This document shows, in pieces, positions 44,363 to 55,152 of a stretch of 64,000 nt of DNA. Both the position numbers and the translations under genes were made by a program. The notes under the pieces were generated by a model that saw only the letters and a list, made by a program, of their open reading frames with translations, had not been told where the DNA came from and did not search any database. Numbering within the stretch: position 1 is the stretch's first letter; every line of letters begins with the position of its first letter. The DNA comes from Schistocerca nitens (lineage: Eukaryota; Arthropoda; Insecta; Orthoptera; Acrididae), in contig NC_064614.1 in the NCBI RefSeq assembly GCF_023898315.1, positions 75,652,501-75,716,500 on the forward strand, read 5' to 3'.

Positions 44363-45292
44363 CAGGGTGATTCAAAAAGAATACCACAACTTTAGGAATT
44401 TAAAACTCTGCAACGACAAAAGGCAGAGCTAAGCACTATCTGTTGGCGAATTAAGGGAGCTATAAAGTTTCATTTAGTTGTACATTTGTTCGCTTGAGGC
44501 GCTGTTGACTAGGCGTCAGCGTCAGTTGATCCTAAGATGGCGACCGCTCAACAGAAAGCTTTTTGTGTTATTGAGTACGGCAGAAGTGAATCGACGGCAG
44601 TTGTTCAGCGTGCATTTCGAACGAAGTATGGTGTTAAACCTCCTGATAGGTGGTGTATTAAACGTTGGTATAAACAGTTTACAGAGAATGGGTGTTTGTG
44701 CAAAGGGAAAAGTTCTTGACGGCCGAGAACGAGTGATGAAAATGTAGCACGCATCCAGCAAGCATTTGTTTGCAGCCCAGGAAAATCGACTCGCAGAGCT
44801 AGCAGAGAGCTGCAAATTACACAATCAACTGCATGGAGAGTCCTACGAAAAAGGTTAGTTATGAAACCTGAACGTCAACTACCCGAGGCGATGGATCGGC
44901 CGCCAGGCAGCCCGTGACAGAGCACTTCGTCACTGGCCTCCAAGAAGCCCTGATCTTACCCCCTGAGATTTTTTCTTATGGGGGTATGTTAAGGATATGG
45001 TGTTTCGGCCACCTCTCCCAGCCACCATTGATGATTTGAAACGAGAAATAACAGCAGCTATCCAAACTGTTACGCCTGATATGCTACAGAGAGTGTGGAA
45101 CGAGTTGGAGTATCGGGTTGATATTGCTCGTGTGTCTGGAGGGGGCCATATTGAACATCTCTGAACTTGTTTTTGAGTGAAAAAAAAACTTTTTAAATAC
45201 TCTTTGTAATGATGTATAACAGAAGGTTATATTATGTTTCTTTCATTAAATACACATTTTTAAAGTTGTGGTATTCTTTTTGAATCACCCTG
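44363..45292 (+). mobile_element. internally deleted mariner-like element
   Basis: Perfect 32-bp inverted ends starting CAGGGTGATTCAAAAAGAAT, with TA on both sides. Length 930 bp. It carries the transposase N-terminus (ORF 44537-44719: YGVKPPDRWCIKRWYKQFTE) and C-terminus (about 44925-45164: GYVKDMVFRPPLPATIDDLK, VWNELEYRVDIARV), but the middle with the first two catalytic Asp is deleted. The perfect ends suggest recent mobilisation in trans. Confidence 0.9.
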
Positions 45293-45827
45293 TATAAGAC
45301 AGGCAGTGAACTCCGGCGAAACTAACGTCAGACTTTACTGTTGGACAGAGGATAAATGTGTCTGAACACACAGTGCACTGGGCACTTCTAGCTATGGGCC
45401 TTTGCAGCCGACGACCCAAGCATGTGCCAATATGAACTTCACAAAATTGGCAACTACGAATGAAATAGGCAAGAGACCATCGGCACTGGACATTGGTGCA
45501 ACGGCAGAGAGCTGCATGTGCTCATGAATCCCCATAAGTTCTTCATCATACCGATCGGAGGGCGTAAATACGCCGTCGTCCAGGGAAACAGCACCTTGAC
45601 ACGTGTACAGCGGGATGGAGACAAGCTGGCGGCTGCTCCACTGTGCTCTGGGGAACATACTCGTATAGGTGGGCGTTCATGGGTCTAGTAAGCTCATGCA
45701 AGACACCGTGACGGCCAAGGAGTACTGAACACTGGTTGCAGACCAAGTGCACTTCCTCGTGACATCATGTTTTCTGACGGTAGTGGCCTTCTTCAACAGA
45801 ATAATGCACCGTGTCTTAAGGCCAGGA

Positions 45828-46002
45828 TCTAGGCGCGCAGTCCGGAACCGCGCGACTGCTACGGTCGCAGGTTCGAATCCTGCCTCGGGCATGGGTGTGT
45901 GTGATGTCCTTAGGTTAGTTAGGTTTAAGTAGTTCTAAGTTCTAGGGGCTTATGGCCTAAGATGTTGAGTCCCATAGTGCTCAGAGCCATTTGAACCATT
46001 TT
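45828..46002 (+). mobile_element. SINE family A, 5'-truncated, nested
   Basis: Starts at TCTAGGCGCGCAGTCCGGAA; the A-box is missing. Exact 12-bp duplication TTAAGGCCAGGA (45816-45827, 46003-46014) within the Tc1-like transposase region. Confidence 0.93.
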
Positions 46003-46318
46003 TTAAGGCCAGGAGTGTCATGGAGTGCTTCGAGGGACTCAGTGTGGAGTTCCAGTTGATGCGCTGGCCCCCAGACTTGTCAGATATTTACCTAATCGAA
46101 AACGTCTGGGATGTGATTGAATGTGGCGTCAGAGCTTATCGCTTCCCTGCCCGAAATTTACAGGAATTAGGTGATTTGTGTGTGCATGTGTGGTGCCATC
46201 TCCCTCGGGCGACATACCAAGGTATCATTGCTTCCATTTCACGAAGTGTCATCGGAGATATTCGTCGCAAAGGTGGACATACCGCCTGTAAGCCACGTGG
46301 TCCGAACTGATCAGTGTA

Positions 46319-46895
46319 TCTCTTGTAAATATATGACAAAACGGTATTGGATGTGTACATTTATTTTTTGCTTATTACTCAGTCATGTTGAAAAGAACGC
46401 AGCATGTAAATTCTCTACTCTCACTGACACACGCATTCGGTCGTGACGCTCAGCGAAACACTTGGGAGGACGCATCAAACTGCTGTTCTCCAGCTTCCGA
46501 CATCCCGCTCAGTTAAAATCAGCTGTTCCTTTATTTTATTTATGCAAAATCAAGATACTTTTCAGAGAAAGTTTCCTTGTAGCTGTTGCGTGATGTAAGT
46601 ATTTAAACACACTTTCTTGCAACAACGAACAACCTCTCTACCTGTATGTGAAAGTTCTTTGGGTTTTATCCTACTCCTGTTCTGTCAAAGACATTGCTCA
46701 TCACTTTCACTAAAGTTTTCTTTTGATTAGAGTACCGGGTTTGATGTATTCGACTTCAACATATAGCTTCACGTCTGTGCAACTGTCTTTTTCGTGATGG
46801 TTTACTATGCAGTTGATGAAGTTGTTATTTTACAACATTACTAAACTATTTTTAATTTTTGGTAAAATTTTGATGAAGGGCTTTCTTCTGACTAG
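46319..46895. other. unassigned DNA
   Basis: No gene or repeat recognised. Confidence 0.3.
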
Positions 46896-47740
46896 TTTGA
46901 TGCGGCCTGCCACGAATTCCTCTCCTGTGCTAACCTCTTCATCTCGTAGTAGCACTTGCAACCTACATCCTCAATCATTTGCTGGATGTATTCCAATCTC
47001 TGTCTTCCTCTACAGTTTTTGCCCTCTACAGCTCCCTCTAGTACCATGGAAGTCATTCCCTCATGTCTTAGCAGATGTCCTATCATCCTGTCCCTTCTCC
47101 TTATCAGTGTTTTCCACATATTCCTTTCCTCTCCGATTCTGCGTAGAACCTCCTCATTCCTTACCTTATCAGTCCACCTAATTTTCAACATTCGTCTATA
47201 GCACCACATCTCAAATGTTTCGATTCTTTTCTGTTCCGGTTTTCCAACAGTCCATGTTTCACTACCATACAATGCTGTACTCCAGACGTACATTCTCAGA
47301 AATTTCTTCCTCAAATTAAGGCCGATATTTGATATTAGTAGACTTCTCTTGCCCAGGAATGCCTTTTTTGCCATAGCTAGTCTTCTTTCGATGTCCTCCT
47401 TGCTCCGTCCGTCATTGGTTATTTCAATCGTAGGTAGCACAATTCCGTAACTTCATCGAGTTCGTGACCATCAATCCTGAAGTTAAGTTTCTTGCTGTTC
47501 TTATTTCTACTACTTCTCATTACCTTCGTCTTTCGTCGATTAACTCTCAGTCCATACTGTGTACTCATTAGACTGTTCATTCCGTTCAGCAGATCATGTA
47601 ATTCTTCTTCACTTTCATGCAGGATAGCAACGTCATCAGCGAATCGTATCATTGATATCCTTTCACCTTGAATTTTAATTACACTCCTGAACCTTTCTTT
47701 TATTTCCATTACTGCTTCCTCGATGTACAGATTGAACAGA
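46896..47740 (-). mobile_element. RTE-like LINE, second subfamily, truncated
   Basis: Minus-strand RT pieces: 47419-47709 (MIRFADDVAILHESEEELHD; NGMNSLMSTQYGLRVNRRKT) and 46892-47440 (ITNDGRSKEDIERRLAMAKK; YVWSTALYGSETWTVGKPEQ; MWCYRRMLKIRWTDKVRNEE; LLRHEGMTSMVLEGAVEGKN). It is clearly related to the other LINE but divergent throughout, and its 3' end lacks the (TTG)n tail. Only the part from FADD onward remains. No target duplication was found. Confidence 0.88.
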
Positions 47741-48431
47741 AAACTTCAAATGGTTGTATCTGTGTCTCGGATTGTCCACTTAAGAGAGCAATATTTGTCC
47801 TCAGCATTTTTCAGCTTGCCATATGGCCACTGCAAGTGAGTCGCTGAAGTACGCTGGTTAAGTTATGTTTTTGTCGCAGATGGGAAATGCAAAAACGATG
47901 GTGAGTGAAATATTAATTGAATCAGCCAAGGATATATTTATCTTACTTACATATAAATAGACATACCGGCATGGAATGTCACATTTAACTAAATATATGA
48001 GTAACATTGATCTGAAATAAAATTTGCATTAACTTTAGTTTACTGTTTCGTTTCAAGGGTGCAAAAGCGTACTTACAGCACACCGATTAGAACTGCATGA
48101 AAGGGGTGCTGTCATTAACACATGCAAACAAATATCAATTCTTGAAAGTGTATTTGAAAATCATGTAACACACACAGCCTATCTGTTGAATGAAAAACCG
48201 ACTTGCAAAACCCAGTCACGAATCAGAGAGAACATGTAAACACAACAGAATATGCCTCACATTGATCGTAACTGAACGTGTCACTCTGCTACTCAACCAA
48301 CAACATAACTTAAGCAACCACAGATTCCGATATAGCTCGCCAAATCTTGAAATAAACGCACTACCTTCTGTTCTTGAATCGGTGCTTATCCGACTGTCAG
48401 CACCACTGCATGAATAAAAACAGTAGGCTGC
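47741..48431. other. unassigned DNA
   Basis: No recognised feature; the 75-codon ORF 48190-48417 is unremarkable. Confidence 0.3.
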
Positions 48432-48444
48432 TTTTAGGTATTGC

Positions 48445-48632
48445 CGGCCGGTGTGGCCGTGCGGTTAAAGGCGCTTCAGTCTGGAACCGCGTGACTGCTA
48501 CGGTCGCAGGTTCGAATCCTGCCTCAGGCATGGATGTGTGTGATGTCCTTAGGTTAGTTAGGTTTAATTAGTTCTAAGTTCTAGGCGACTGATGACCTCA
48601 GCAGTTAAGTCGCATAGTGCTCAGAGCCATTT
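48445..48632 (+). mobile_element. SINE family A, GCGACT subfamily
   Basis: Head with GTGGCCGTGCGGTTAAAGGC, B-box, and GCGACT (48585-48590) pairing with AGTCGC (48608-48613). Exact 13-bp duplication TTTTAGGTATTGC (48432-48444, 48633-48645). Confidence 0.95.
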
Positions 48633-48645
48633 TTTTAGGTATTGC

Positions 48646-49326
48646 AGTCCATGTTTCTCGGCCGTCAGTACACCATATCAAGCACAAGCAAAAGAATTTC
48701 ACTCCAGAGCAGCCCAAACGGGATATACTGAAGCAAAACGCATTTTTTTTTCTTCCAAAGTGGCAAGTTATGTGTGGCGACCACGTCCTCTCCAGACACT
48801 GGCCGAAGCTACACTCGCCTCAAAGATCCCAGGCAGATACATGCATCTAGCCGTATCAGCGTAAGTACGTGGAAGTAGATCAGTGTGCCACAAATATAGT
48901 AGCAAATATTGCTCTTGAGACGAGGTTGCGCAAATGAAAGAAGATATGGAATATTACAATCAACAAGTTTCACTGAGTGAAATATACGATGGATCATATT
49001 GATGTAGGAATTAGAAATTAATTCAGAAGTATTCGGACTAACACAGCCTATGGGAAGGCGTCCTGTTTGCAGGGGAAGCAAGTGATGGACTAGCGAGCAT
49101 CGGTGTTACAAAATGGTACTGAAAATTATTTGGAACACGCTCACTAAAAGCACAGCCACGTGGTAAAATGTGTTAAGAATTGGATAATATCTTAAGGGTG
49201 CTGAGGAGACCATAAACTGTAGAGGAACACATCCAACAAATGAGTGAAAATAACTGATGGCTTAAGGTGTGAGTGCTTATCTTAGATGAAAAGGATGGAA
49301 CAGAAGAGAAATCCGTCATGGGCCCT
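48646..49326. other. unassigned DNA
   Basis: No gene or known repeat recognised. Confidence 0.3.
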
Positions 49327-49772
49327 TAGAAAAAGATGTTGTTGTTGTTGTTGTGGTCTTCAGTCCTGAGACTGGTTTGATGCAGCTCTCCATGCTACTC
49401 TATCCTGTGCAAGTTTCTTCATCTCCCAGTAACTACTGCAACCTACATCCTTCTGAATCTGCTTAGTGTATTCATCTCTTGGTTTCGCTCTACGATTTTT
49501 ACCCTCCACGCTGCCCTCCAATGCTAAATTTGTGATCCCTTGACGCCTCAAAACATGTCCTACCAACTGATCCCTTCTTCTAGTCAAGTTGTGCCACAAA
49601 CTTTTCTTCTCCCCAATCCTATTCAATACCTCCTCATTAGTTACGTGATCTACCCACCTTATCTTCAGCATTCTTCTGTAGCACCACATTTCGAAAGCTT
49701 CTATTCTCTTCTTGTCCAAACTGGTTATCGTCCATGTTTCACTTCCATACATGGCTACACTCCATACAAATA

Positions 49773-51087
49773 CACTCCTGGAAATGGAAACAAGAACACA
49801 TTGACACCGGTGTGTCAGACCCACCATACCTGCTCCGGACACTGCGAGAGGGCTGTACAAGCAATGATCACACGCACGGCACAGCGGACACACCAGGACC
49901 CGCGGTGTTGGCCGTCGAATGGCGCTAGCTGCGCAGCATTTGTGCACCGCCGCCGTCAGTGTCAGCCAGTTTGCCGTGGCATACGGAGCTCCATCGCAGT
50001 CTTTAACACTGGTAGCATGCCGCGACAGCGTGGACGTGAACCGTATGTGCAGTTGACGGACTTTGAGCGAGGGCGTATAGTGGGCATGCGGGAGGCCGGG
50101 TGGACGTACCGCCGAATTGCTCAACACGTGGGGCGTGAGGTCTCCACAGTACATCGATGTTGTCGCCAGTGGTCGGCGGAAGGTGCACGTGCCCGTCGAC
50201 CTGGGACCGGACCGCAGCGACGCACGGATGCACGCCAAGACCGTAGGATCCTACGCAGTGCCGTAGGGGACCGCACCGCCACTTCCCAGCAAATTAGGGA
50301 CACTGTTGCTCCTGGGGTATCGGCGAGGACCATTCGCAACCGTCTCCATGAAGCTGGGCTACGGTCCCGCACACCGTTAGGCCGTCTTCCGCTCACGCCC
50401 CAACATCGTGCAGCCCGCCTCCAGTGGTGTCGCGACAGGCGTGAATGGAGGGACGAATGGAGACGTGTCGTCTTCAGCGATGAGAGTCGCTTCTGCCTTG
50501 GTGCCAATGATGGTCGTATGCGTGTTTGGCGCCGTGCAGGTGAGCGCCACAATCAGGACTGCATACGACCGAGGCACACAGGGCCAACACCCGGCATCAT
50601 GGTGTGGGGAGCGATCTCCTACACTGGCCGTACACCACTGGTGATCGTCGAGGGGACACTGAATAGTGCACGGTACATCCAAACCGTCATCGAACCCATC
50701 GTTCTACCATTCCTAGACCGGCAAGGGAACTTGCTGTTCCAACAGGACAATGCACGTCCGCATGTATCCCGTGCCACCCAACGTGCTCTAGAAGGTGTAA
50801 GTCAACTACCCTGGCCAGCAAGATCTCCGGATCTGTCCCCCATTGAGCATGATTTGGGACTGGATGAAGCGTCGTCTCCATGGGAGAATAGCAGCCTGCA
50901 TTGCTGCGAAAGGTGGATATACACTGTACTAGTGCCGACATTGTGCATGCTCTGTTGCCTGTGTCTATGTGCCTGTGGTTCTGTCAGTGTGATCATGTGA
51001 TGTATCTGACCCCAGGAATGTGTCAATAAAGTTTCCCCTTCCTGGGACAATGAATTCACGGTGTTCTTATTTCAATTTCCAGGAGTG
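49773..51087 (+). mobile_element. Tc1-like transposon, nearly intact
   Basis: 1315 bp with TA on both sides (49771-49772, 51088-51089). The inverted ends (CACTCCTGGAAATGGAAACA / CACTCCTGGAAATTGAAATA) match over about 27 bp with two differences. It inserted into the RTE-like LINE at AAATA/CTTTC; the uninterrupted target sequence is visible at 19740-19755. It is therefore younger than that LINE copy. Confidence 0.95.
50017..51000 (+). pseudogene. Tc1-like transposase, one late frameshift
   Basis: DDE transposase for cutting and pasting the element above. I chose Met at 50017 (MPRQRGREPY) because upstream codons belong to the terminal region. The DNA-binding part has DFERGRIVGMREAGWTYRRI, GREVSTVHRCCRQW and the basic linker RRPGTGPQRR. 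Catalytic motifs are VVFSDESRFCLG, WGAISYTGRTPLVIV, FQQDNARPHV and SPDLSPIEH. There are 32 residues between the second Asp and the Glu, not the usual 34. Just after IEH (about 50848) a small indel shifts the frame; the true C-terminus (WDWMKRRLHGRIAACIAAKG) lies in the next frame and ends at 50928-50930. The catalytic residues remain. Confidence 0.9.
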
Positions 51088-51971
51088 TACTTTCAGAAAC
51101 GACTTCCTGACACTTAAATCTATACTCGATTTTAACAAATTTCTCTTCTTCAGAAACGATTTCCTTGCCATTGCCAGTCTACATTTTATATCCTCTCTAC
51201 TTCGACCATCATCAGTTATTTTGCTCCCTAAATAGCAAAACTCCTTTACTACTTTAAGTGTCTCATTTCCTAATCTAATCCCCTCAGCATCGCCCGATTT
51301 AATTTGACTACATTCCATTATCCTCGTTTTGCTTTTGTTGATGTTCATCTTATATCCTCCTTTCAAGACACTGTCCATTCCGTTCAACTGCTCTTCCAAG
51401 TCCTTTGCTGTCACTGACAGAATTGCAATGTCATCGGCGAACCTCAAAGTTTTTACTTCTTCTCCATGAATTTTAATACCTACTCCGAATTTTTCTTTTG
51501 TTTCCTTTACTGCTTGCTCAATATACAGATTGAATAACATCGGGGAGAGGCTACAACCCTGTCTCACTCCTTTCCCAACCACTGCTTCCCTTTCATGCCT
51601 CTCGACTCTTATAACTGCCATCTGGTTTCTGTACAAATTGTAAATAGCCTTTCGCTCCCTGTATTTTACCCCTGCCACCTTCAGAATTTTAGAGAGAGTA
51701 TTCCAGTTAACGTTGTCAAAAGCTTTCTCTAACTCTACAAATGCTAGAAACGTAGGTTTGCCGTTTCTTAATCTTTCTTCTAAGATAAGTCGTAAGGTTA
51801 GTATTGCCTCACGTGTTCCAACATTTCTACGGAATCGAAACTGATCTTCCCCGAGGTCCACTTCTACCAGTTATTCCATTCGTCTGTAAAGAATTCGCGT
51901 TAGTATTTTGCAGCTGTGACTTATCAAACTGATAGTTCGGTAATTTTCACATCTGTCACATAGAAAAAGAT

Positions 51972-52374
51972 CCTGTCGTGAATTACTCTCCTGCTCCTAT
52001 TTGTTTCCCTTCACAAATAAAATGAATTTTACATGGTAATTTTATGTGCCCATTCGATAGAACGGTCCCGAATTAGTCTACTGCGTTGTTATTCGTTTTA
52101 TTGATATATTTTAACAAGGACATTAAAAACATGAGGAATAACCGAGCACTCCAGTAGCGACTGAGTAGCGCTGCCGCTTGGCGGTAGCAGTCAGAGCAGG
52201 CCAGAGCAGTGCTGATGTGATTAGTGGTGTTTCTATGATGACTCTATGATGACTCTTGGAAAAGGAAAATGGCAACACCAGAGAAAATGCGCCAGAAGAC
52301 AGAAGAGAAAAAAAAATTAAAAAAAGAAGGAAATTAACACCGACTCAAGAAGCCTTGAAAACCGAACGGTACTG
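51972..52374. other. unassigned DNA
   Basis: No recognised element before the 5S-derived SINE; AT-rich with a purine-rich stretch near 52300-52335. Confidence 0.3.
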
Positions 52375-52655
52375 ACCAGCCGCAGTGTCATTCTCGGCCC
52401 AAAGGCGTCACCAGATCCGGATATGGAGGTACATGTCGTCAGCGCACTGTTGTCGCAACCGTTGTCAGTTTTTCGTGACCGATGCTGCTACTTCTCAACC
52501 AAGTAGCTCCTCTACTGCCCTCACAAGGGCTGAAGGGCTGAGTGTAATCTGCTTGCCAACAGCACTCGGCAGACCCATCCAAGTGGTAGCCAAACCCGAC
52601 AGCACTTATCTGACGGGAACCGAAGTTACCACTGCGGCGAGGCCATTGGCTCTTA
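52375..52655 (-). mobile_element. 5S-rRNA-derived SINE
   Basis: The minus strand starts AGAGCCAATGGCC and contains GGTTCCCGTCAGATAAGTGC, TGTCGGG, CACTTGGATGGGT and GTGCTGTTGGCAAG. These are the internal promoter and 3' half of animal 5S rRNA in the right order, with small deletions. The remainder (52375-52545) is a non-5S body ending near the complement of GGTACTGACCAGCCG. It is not a functional 5S gene because of deletions and the altered 5' half. Confidence 0.8.
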
Positions 52656-53129
52656 GGAGAGACATCTTGTATACTGCTTGGCGCCTCCCTTAACACAAAA
52701 TGTGTTTCAATATTTCATAATGTGTGTGAACTGAGCACCGGTCACAGCCGGTAAAAGTGCCACTTTTGTAATGGAAGTCGAAGGCGATCTGTGATCCTTT
52801 CGATCTCTTTACAACGGGAGTATTTTTCTGCACGAAGTTAATTTCTTCCTCTAGATCCTTTTCTCGTTACGATTAACTCAAAAAGTGATTCCCTTCGTCA
52901 GTGAAGCATTAAAGTTGGATTCCACAGCAGGTTGCAATTTACTTTTTAAGCGACAGCGGTGACCGATCAGAGTCAAATGAGGCAGGCAGAATCGGCAGCC
53001 GCCTTCTTAGAGCCGCTCATTGTTTCTGGCGGCGTCTCTTCTCCATCGCATTCCTTTCTTTTTCCGTTCCTCTTACATCCTCTCCCCTGCTCACGCACCT
53101 TCCTCTTTGTCTTCAGTCCCACAATATAC
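52656..53129. other. unassigned DNA
   Basis: No gene recognised; GC content rises to the right. Confidence 0.3.
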
Positions 53130-54120
53130 GTCGCTCCACCCCTGGAGAACGGGCCGAGCCACCCACCCCCTCCCCCTGCTCACGCTGTATCCCAAGTTTA
53201 TCGCGAACTGCGTCGGCAGCGGCATCGCGGTTCAGGGGAGAATTTTCTTAATTGTGTCTTAAGGCAGATAAACACAGAACAGAGTCTCCTGTCAAGCGGA
53301 CGCTTAAGGCCGAGAATGGTTGGGGGTGAGATAGCTTGATGGGCCCCCGGTCCTTGCGGGCAGAGAAAAGGAGGTCGTTACGAACGAAGCAGGGCAGGCG
53401 AGGCTAAGGGGCGGTAGTGCCTGCGACGCTAGGGCGAACGGCGAGCAGCGGCCGGTATAATCTTTCAATAATACCTCAGCGTCGGTCCTTGGGAAAATCC
53501 GGGGGCTTTGTAAGATGGGTGCAAGGTGGGTGGGGCCAATAAAGAAAGATGGCTGGTGGCAGGGGGTGGGGGGGTGGGGAAAGCCAAGCCATGAGGCCAC
53601 ACAGTGGCACGGAGGAGGCGGAGGGGGAACATAGCCAATTCAGCTCACCAATTTCTACTAAGGTTCGCAATATATCTCTTCTTTCTATTTACCTCTGCCC
53701 GCCTCTTCTCGTGACCCGGAGCTGTAATGCCGTTCTGTGTTTTCCTACGAACCCCCGCCAAGCACCTCCCGCGCTTCGGAACGCTCTTCTCCCCTCCAGC
53801 GCTCCAGCGCCACCGCCCGCTCCAGCATCGGCACCCTTCTTTCACGATCACCCTAGGCGGCACACTCTAAGCTTTTTCAGTATTCACGCGATCTCTGCGC
53901 CCCGGAGGCGGGACCCGTCTTGTCGTGCGGCTCAAATAAATATGACTTACTCGGCGTACTCGCTTTACAAGGCGCCGTAAAACAGCGGCTGGCGCTTGTA
54001 GTTCTGGGATATAGCCGTCTCATCGATAACACTTGCCGCTTCGGATGGGCTCTGCACCGATCGTTGAAGCCCTCGGAGCGAAGGTTGAAGCACGCGTAAC
54101 AGCGGCCGTAGACGTACACT
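53130..54120. other. GC-rich region
   Basis: About 1 kb with high GC, many CG dinucleotides and G- or C-runs. ORFs of 98-143 codons cross it on both strands, as expected from composition. It has no transposon signature. It may be a CpG island with non-coding exon(s); I see no decisive splice or start signal. Confidence 0.35.
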
Positions 54121-54301
54121 GCCGTCCCGCCTGCCTCCTCTTTTTTTTATCTCTACCCTTTTACTCCCCTCCTCCTCTCGCATCGACTCTGACACGCTTC
54201 TGCACTGAGTTTTGTCTCTTAAACTCCTGACACCAATGAAAATCACGAAGTTGTAGGAGTTCAAACTACCAAGAAACAAGCGCCATCTGTAAGCTAAACT
54301 C

Positions 54302-54503
54302 GCCGGCCGGTGTGGCCGAGCGGTTGTAGGCGCTACAGCCTGGAACCGCAAGACCGCTACGGTCGCAGGTTCGAATCCTGCCTCGGACATGGATGTATGT
54401 GATGTCCTTAGGTTAGTTAGGTTTAAGTAGTTCTAAGTTCTAGGGGACTGATGACCTCAGAATTTAAGTCCCACAGTGCACAGAGCCGTTTGAACCATTT
54501 TTC
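54302..54503 (+). mobile_element. SINE family A, full length
   Basis: Head CCGGCCGGTGTGGCCGAGCG, B-box, GGGACT / AAGTCCC body, tail GTTTGAACCATTTTT. No clear target duplication. Confidence 0.92.
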
Positions 54504-54607
54504 AAAAGATTCTAACTACTGAAGGCACTAACTACTGATAGGCATAGCAAATGAAAGATTTTGATACAGAACAAACAATGTATTTACCTTAATAGCGTTC
54601 AAAAGTC

Positions 54608-54608
<1 letters not shown>
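54504..54608. other. unassigned spacer
   Basis: Short AT-rich sequence between a SINE and a microsatellite. Confidence 0.4.

Positions 54609-54660
<52 letters not shown>
54609..54660. repeat. (AT)n microsatellite
   Basis: Uninterrupted AT dinucleotide repeat of about 25 units. Confidence 0.97.
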
Positions 54661-54663
<3 letters not shown>

Positions 54664-55140
54664 TTCATGACATCCAGTCTTACAAATTTAATCTCTGTGA
54701 AGGACACACGTCCAGATCATCCGCTCTCAAACCTCCGCCATCTCACTCCCCACATCCACCACTGCTGGCGGCTCACCTCCAACTGCTCAACGCTACGCGC
54801 TGTTCACATCCAACTGCCCAACACTACAATGGCAAATATTCCAACAATGCAAACCAGCCACACACTGCACACGGCACAGTCAATGATTTTCATACAGAGC
54901 GCTACGTGACGTTACCAACATAAAAACCTAAACAGCCTACTTACAAGTCTTTCAAAACTGCTTTGCAATTGTGAATTTCACGGTACAGCAAAACTCTTTC
55001 CAGATACTGTTGAGTGGGAAAAACAATATTCAGATGTGGACATTCAGAGACGGTTTTGTACTGTACATATATTGAAGTGATACGTGATGGCAGTGTACAT
55101 CACTTGTGTCATTTTTACTAGGACATACTTTGCAGTGAAC
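54661..55140. other. unassigned DNA
   Basis: No recognised gene; an 80-codon ORF (54667-54909) has no motif. Confidence 0.3.
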
Positions 55141-55152
55141 TGTTACGGGAAA

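Larger units (their letters stand above)
44150..46318 (+). mobile_element. Tc1-like transposon with two nested insertions
   Basis: Plus-strand transposase text before 44360 (LYLSEFHRRHIMMARRLCTS, FSETARIFKSAVVNVFNKWR) resumes after 45293. It runs through TVSEHTVHWALLAMGL-like and CIGGRSWV-like decayed parts to 46020-46310 (LMRWPPDLSDIYLIENVWDV with the terminal Glu region, then SISRSVIGDIRRKGGHT). The right end is AACTGATCAGTG before TA at 46318. Insertions at 44363-45292 and 45828-46002. It is inactive. Confidence 0.75.
49338..51960 (-). mobile_element. 5'-truncated RTE-like LINE split by Tc1-like element
   Basis: (TTG)n tail at left. Exact 11-bp duplication TAGAAAAAGAT (49327-49337, 51961-51971). 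The RT reads from DLGEDQFRFRRNVGTREAIL through VRQGCSLSPMLFNLYIEQ, FADDIAILSVTAKD and FCYLGSKITDDGRS (51067-51861). After the Tc1-like insertion it resumes as FVWSVAMYGSETWTITSLDK to AWRAASNQSQD (49360-49770). Apart from the insertion the remaining frame is open, so this is the best preserved RT segment in the window. It lacks the endonuclease. Confidence 0.95.

Noticed and set aside
48460-48535. tRNA gene in the family A SINE head
   Set aside because: The same head recurs in about fifteen copies with a common body, tail and target duplications, so it is a SINE promoter.
52560-52655. 5S rRNA gene
   Set aside because: Deletions and a foreign body and 5' part; more consistent with a 5S-derived SINE.
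54609-54660. AT repeat as a replication origin or structural signal
   Set aside because: A simple dinucleotide microsatellite with nothing else to support a function.
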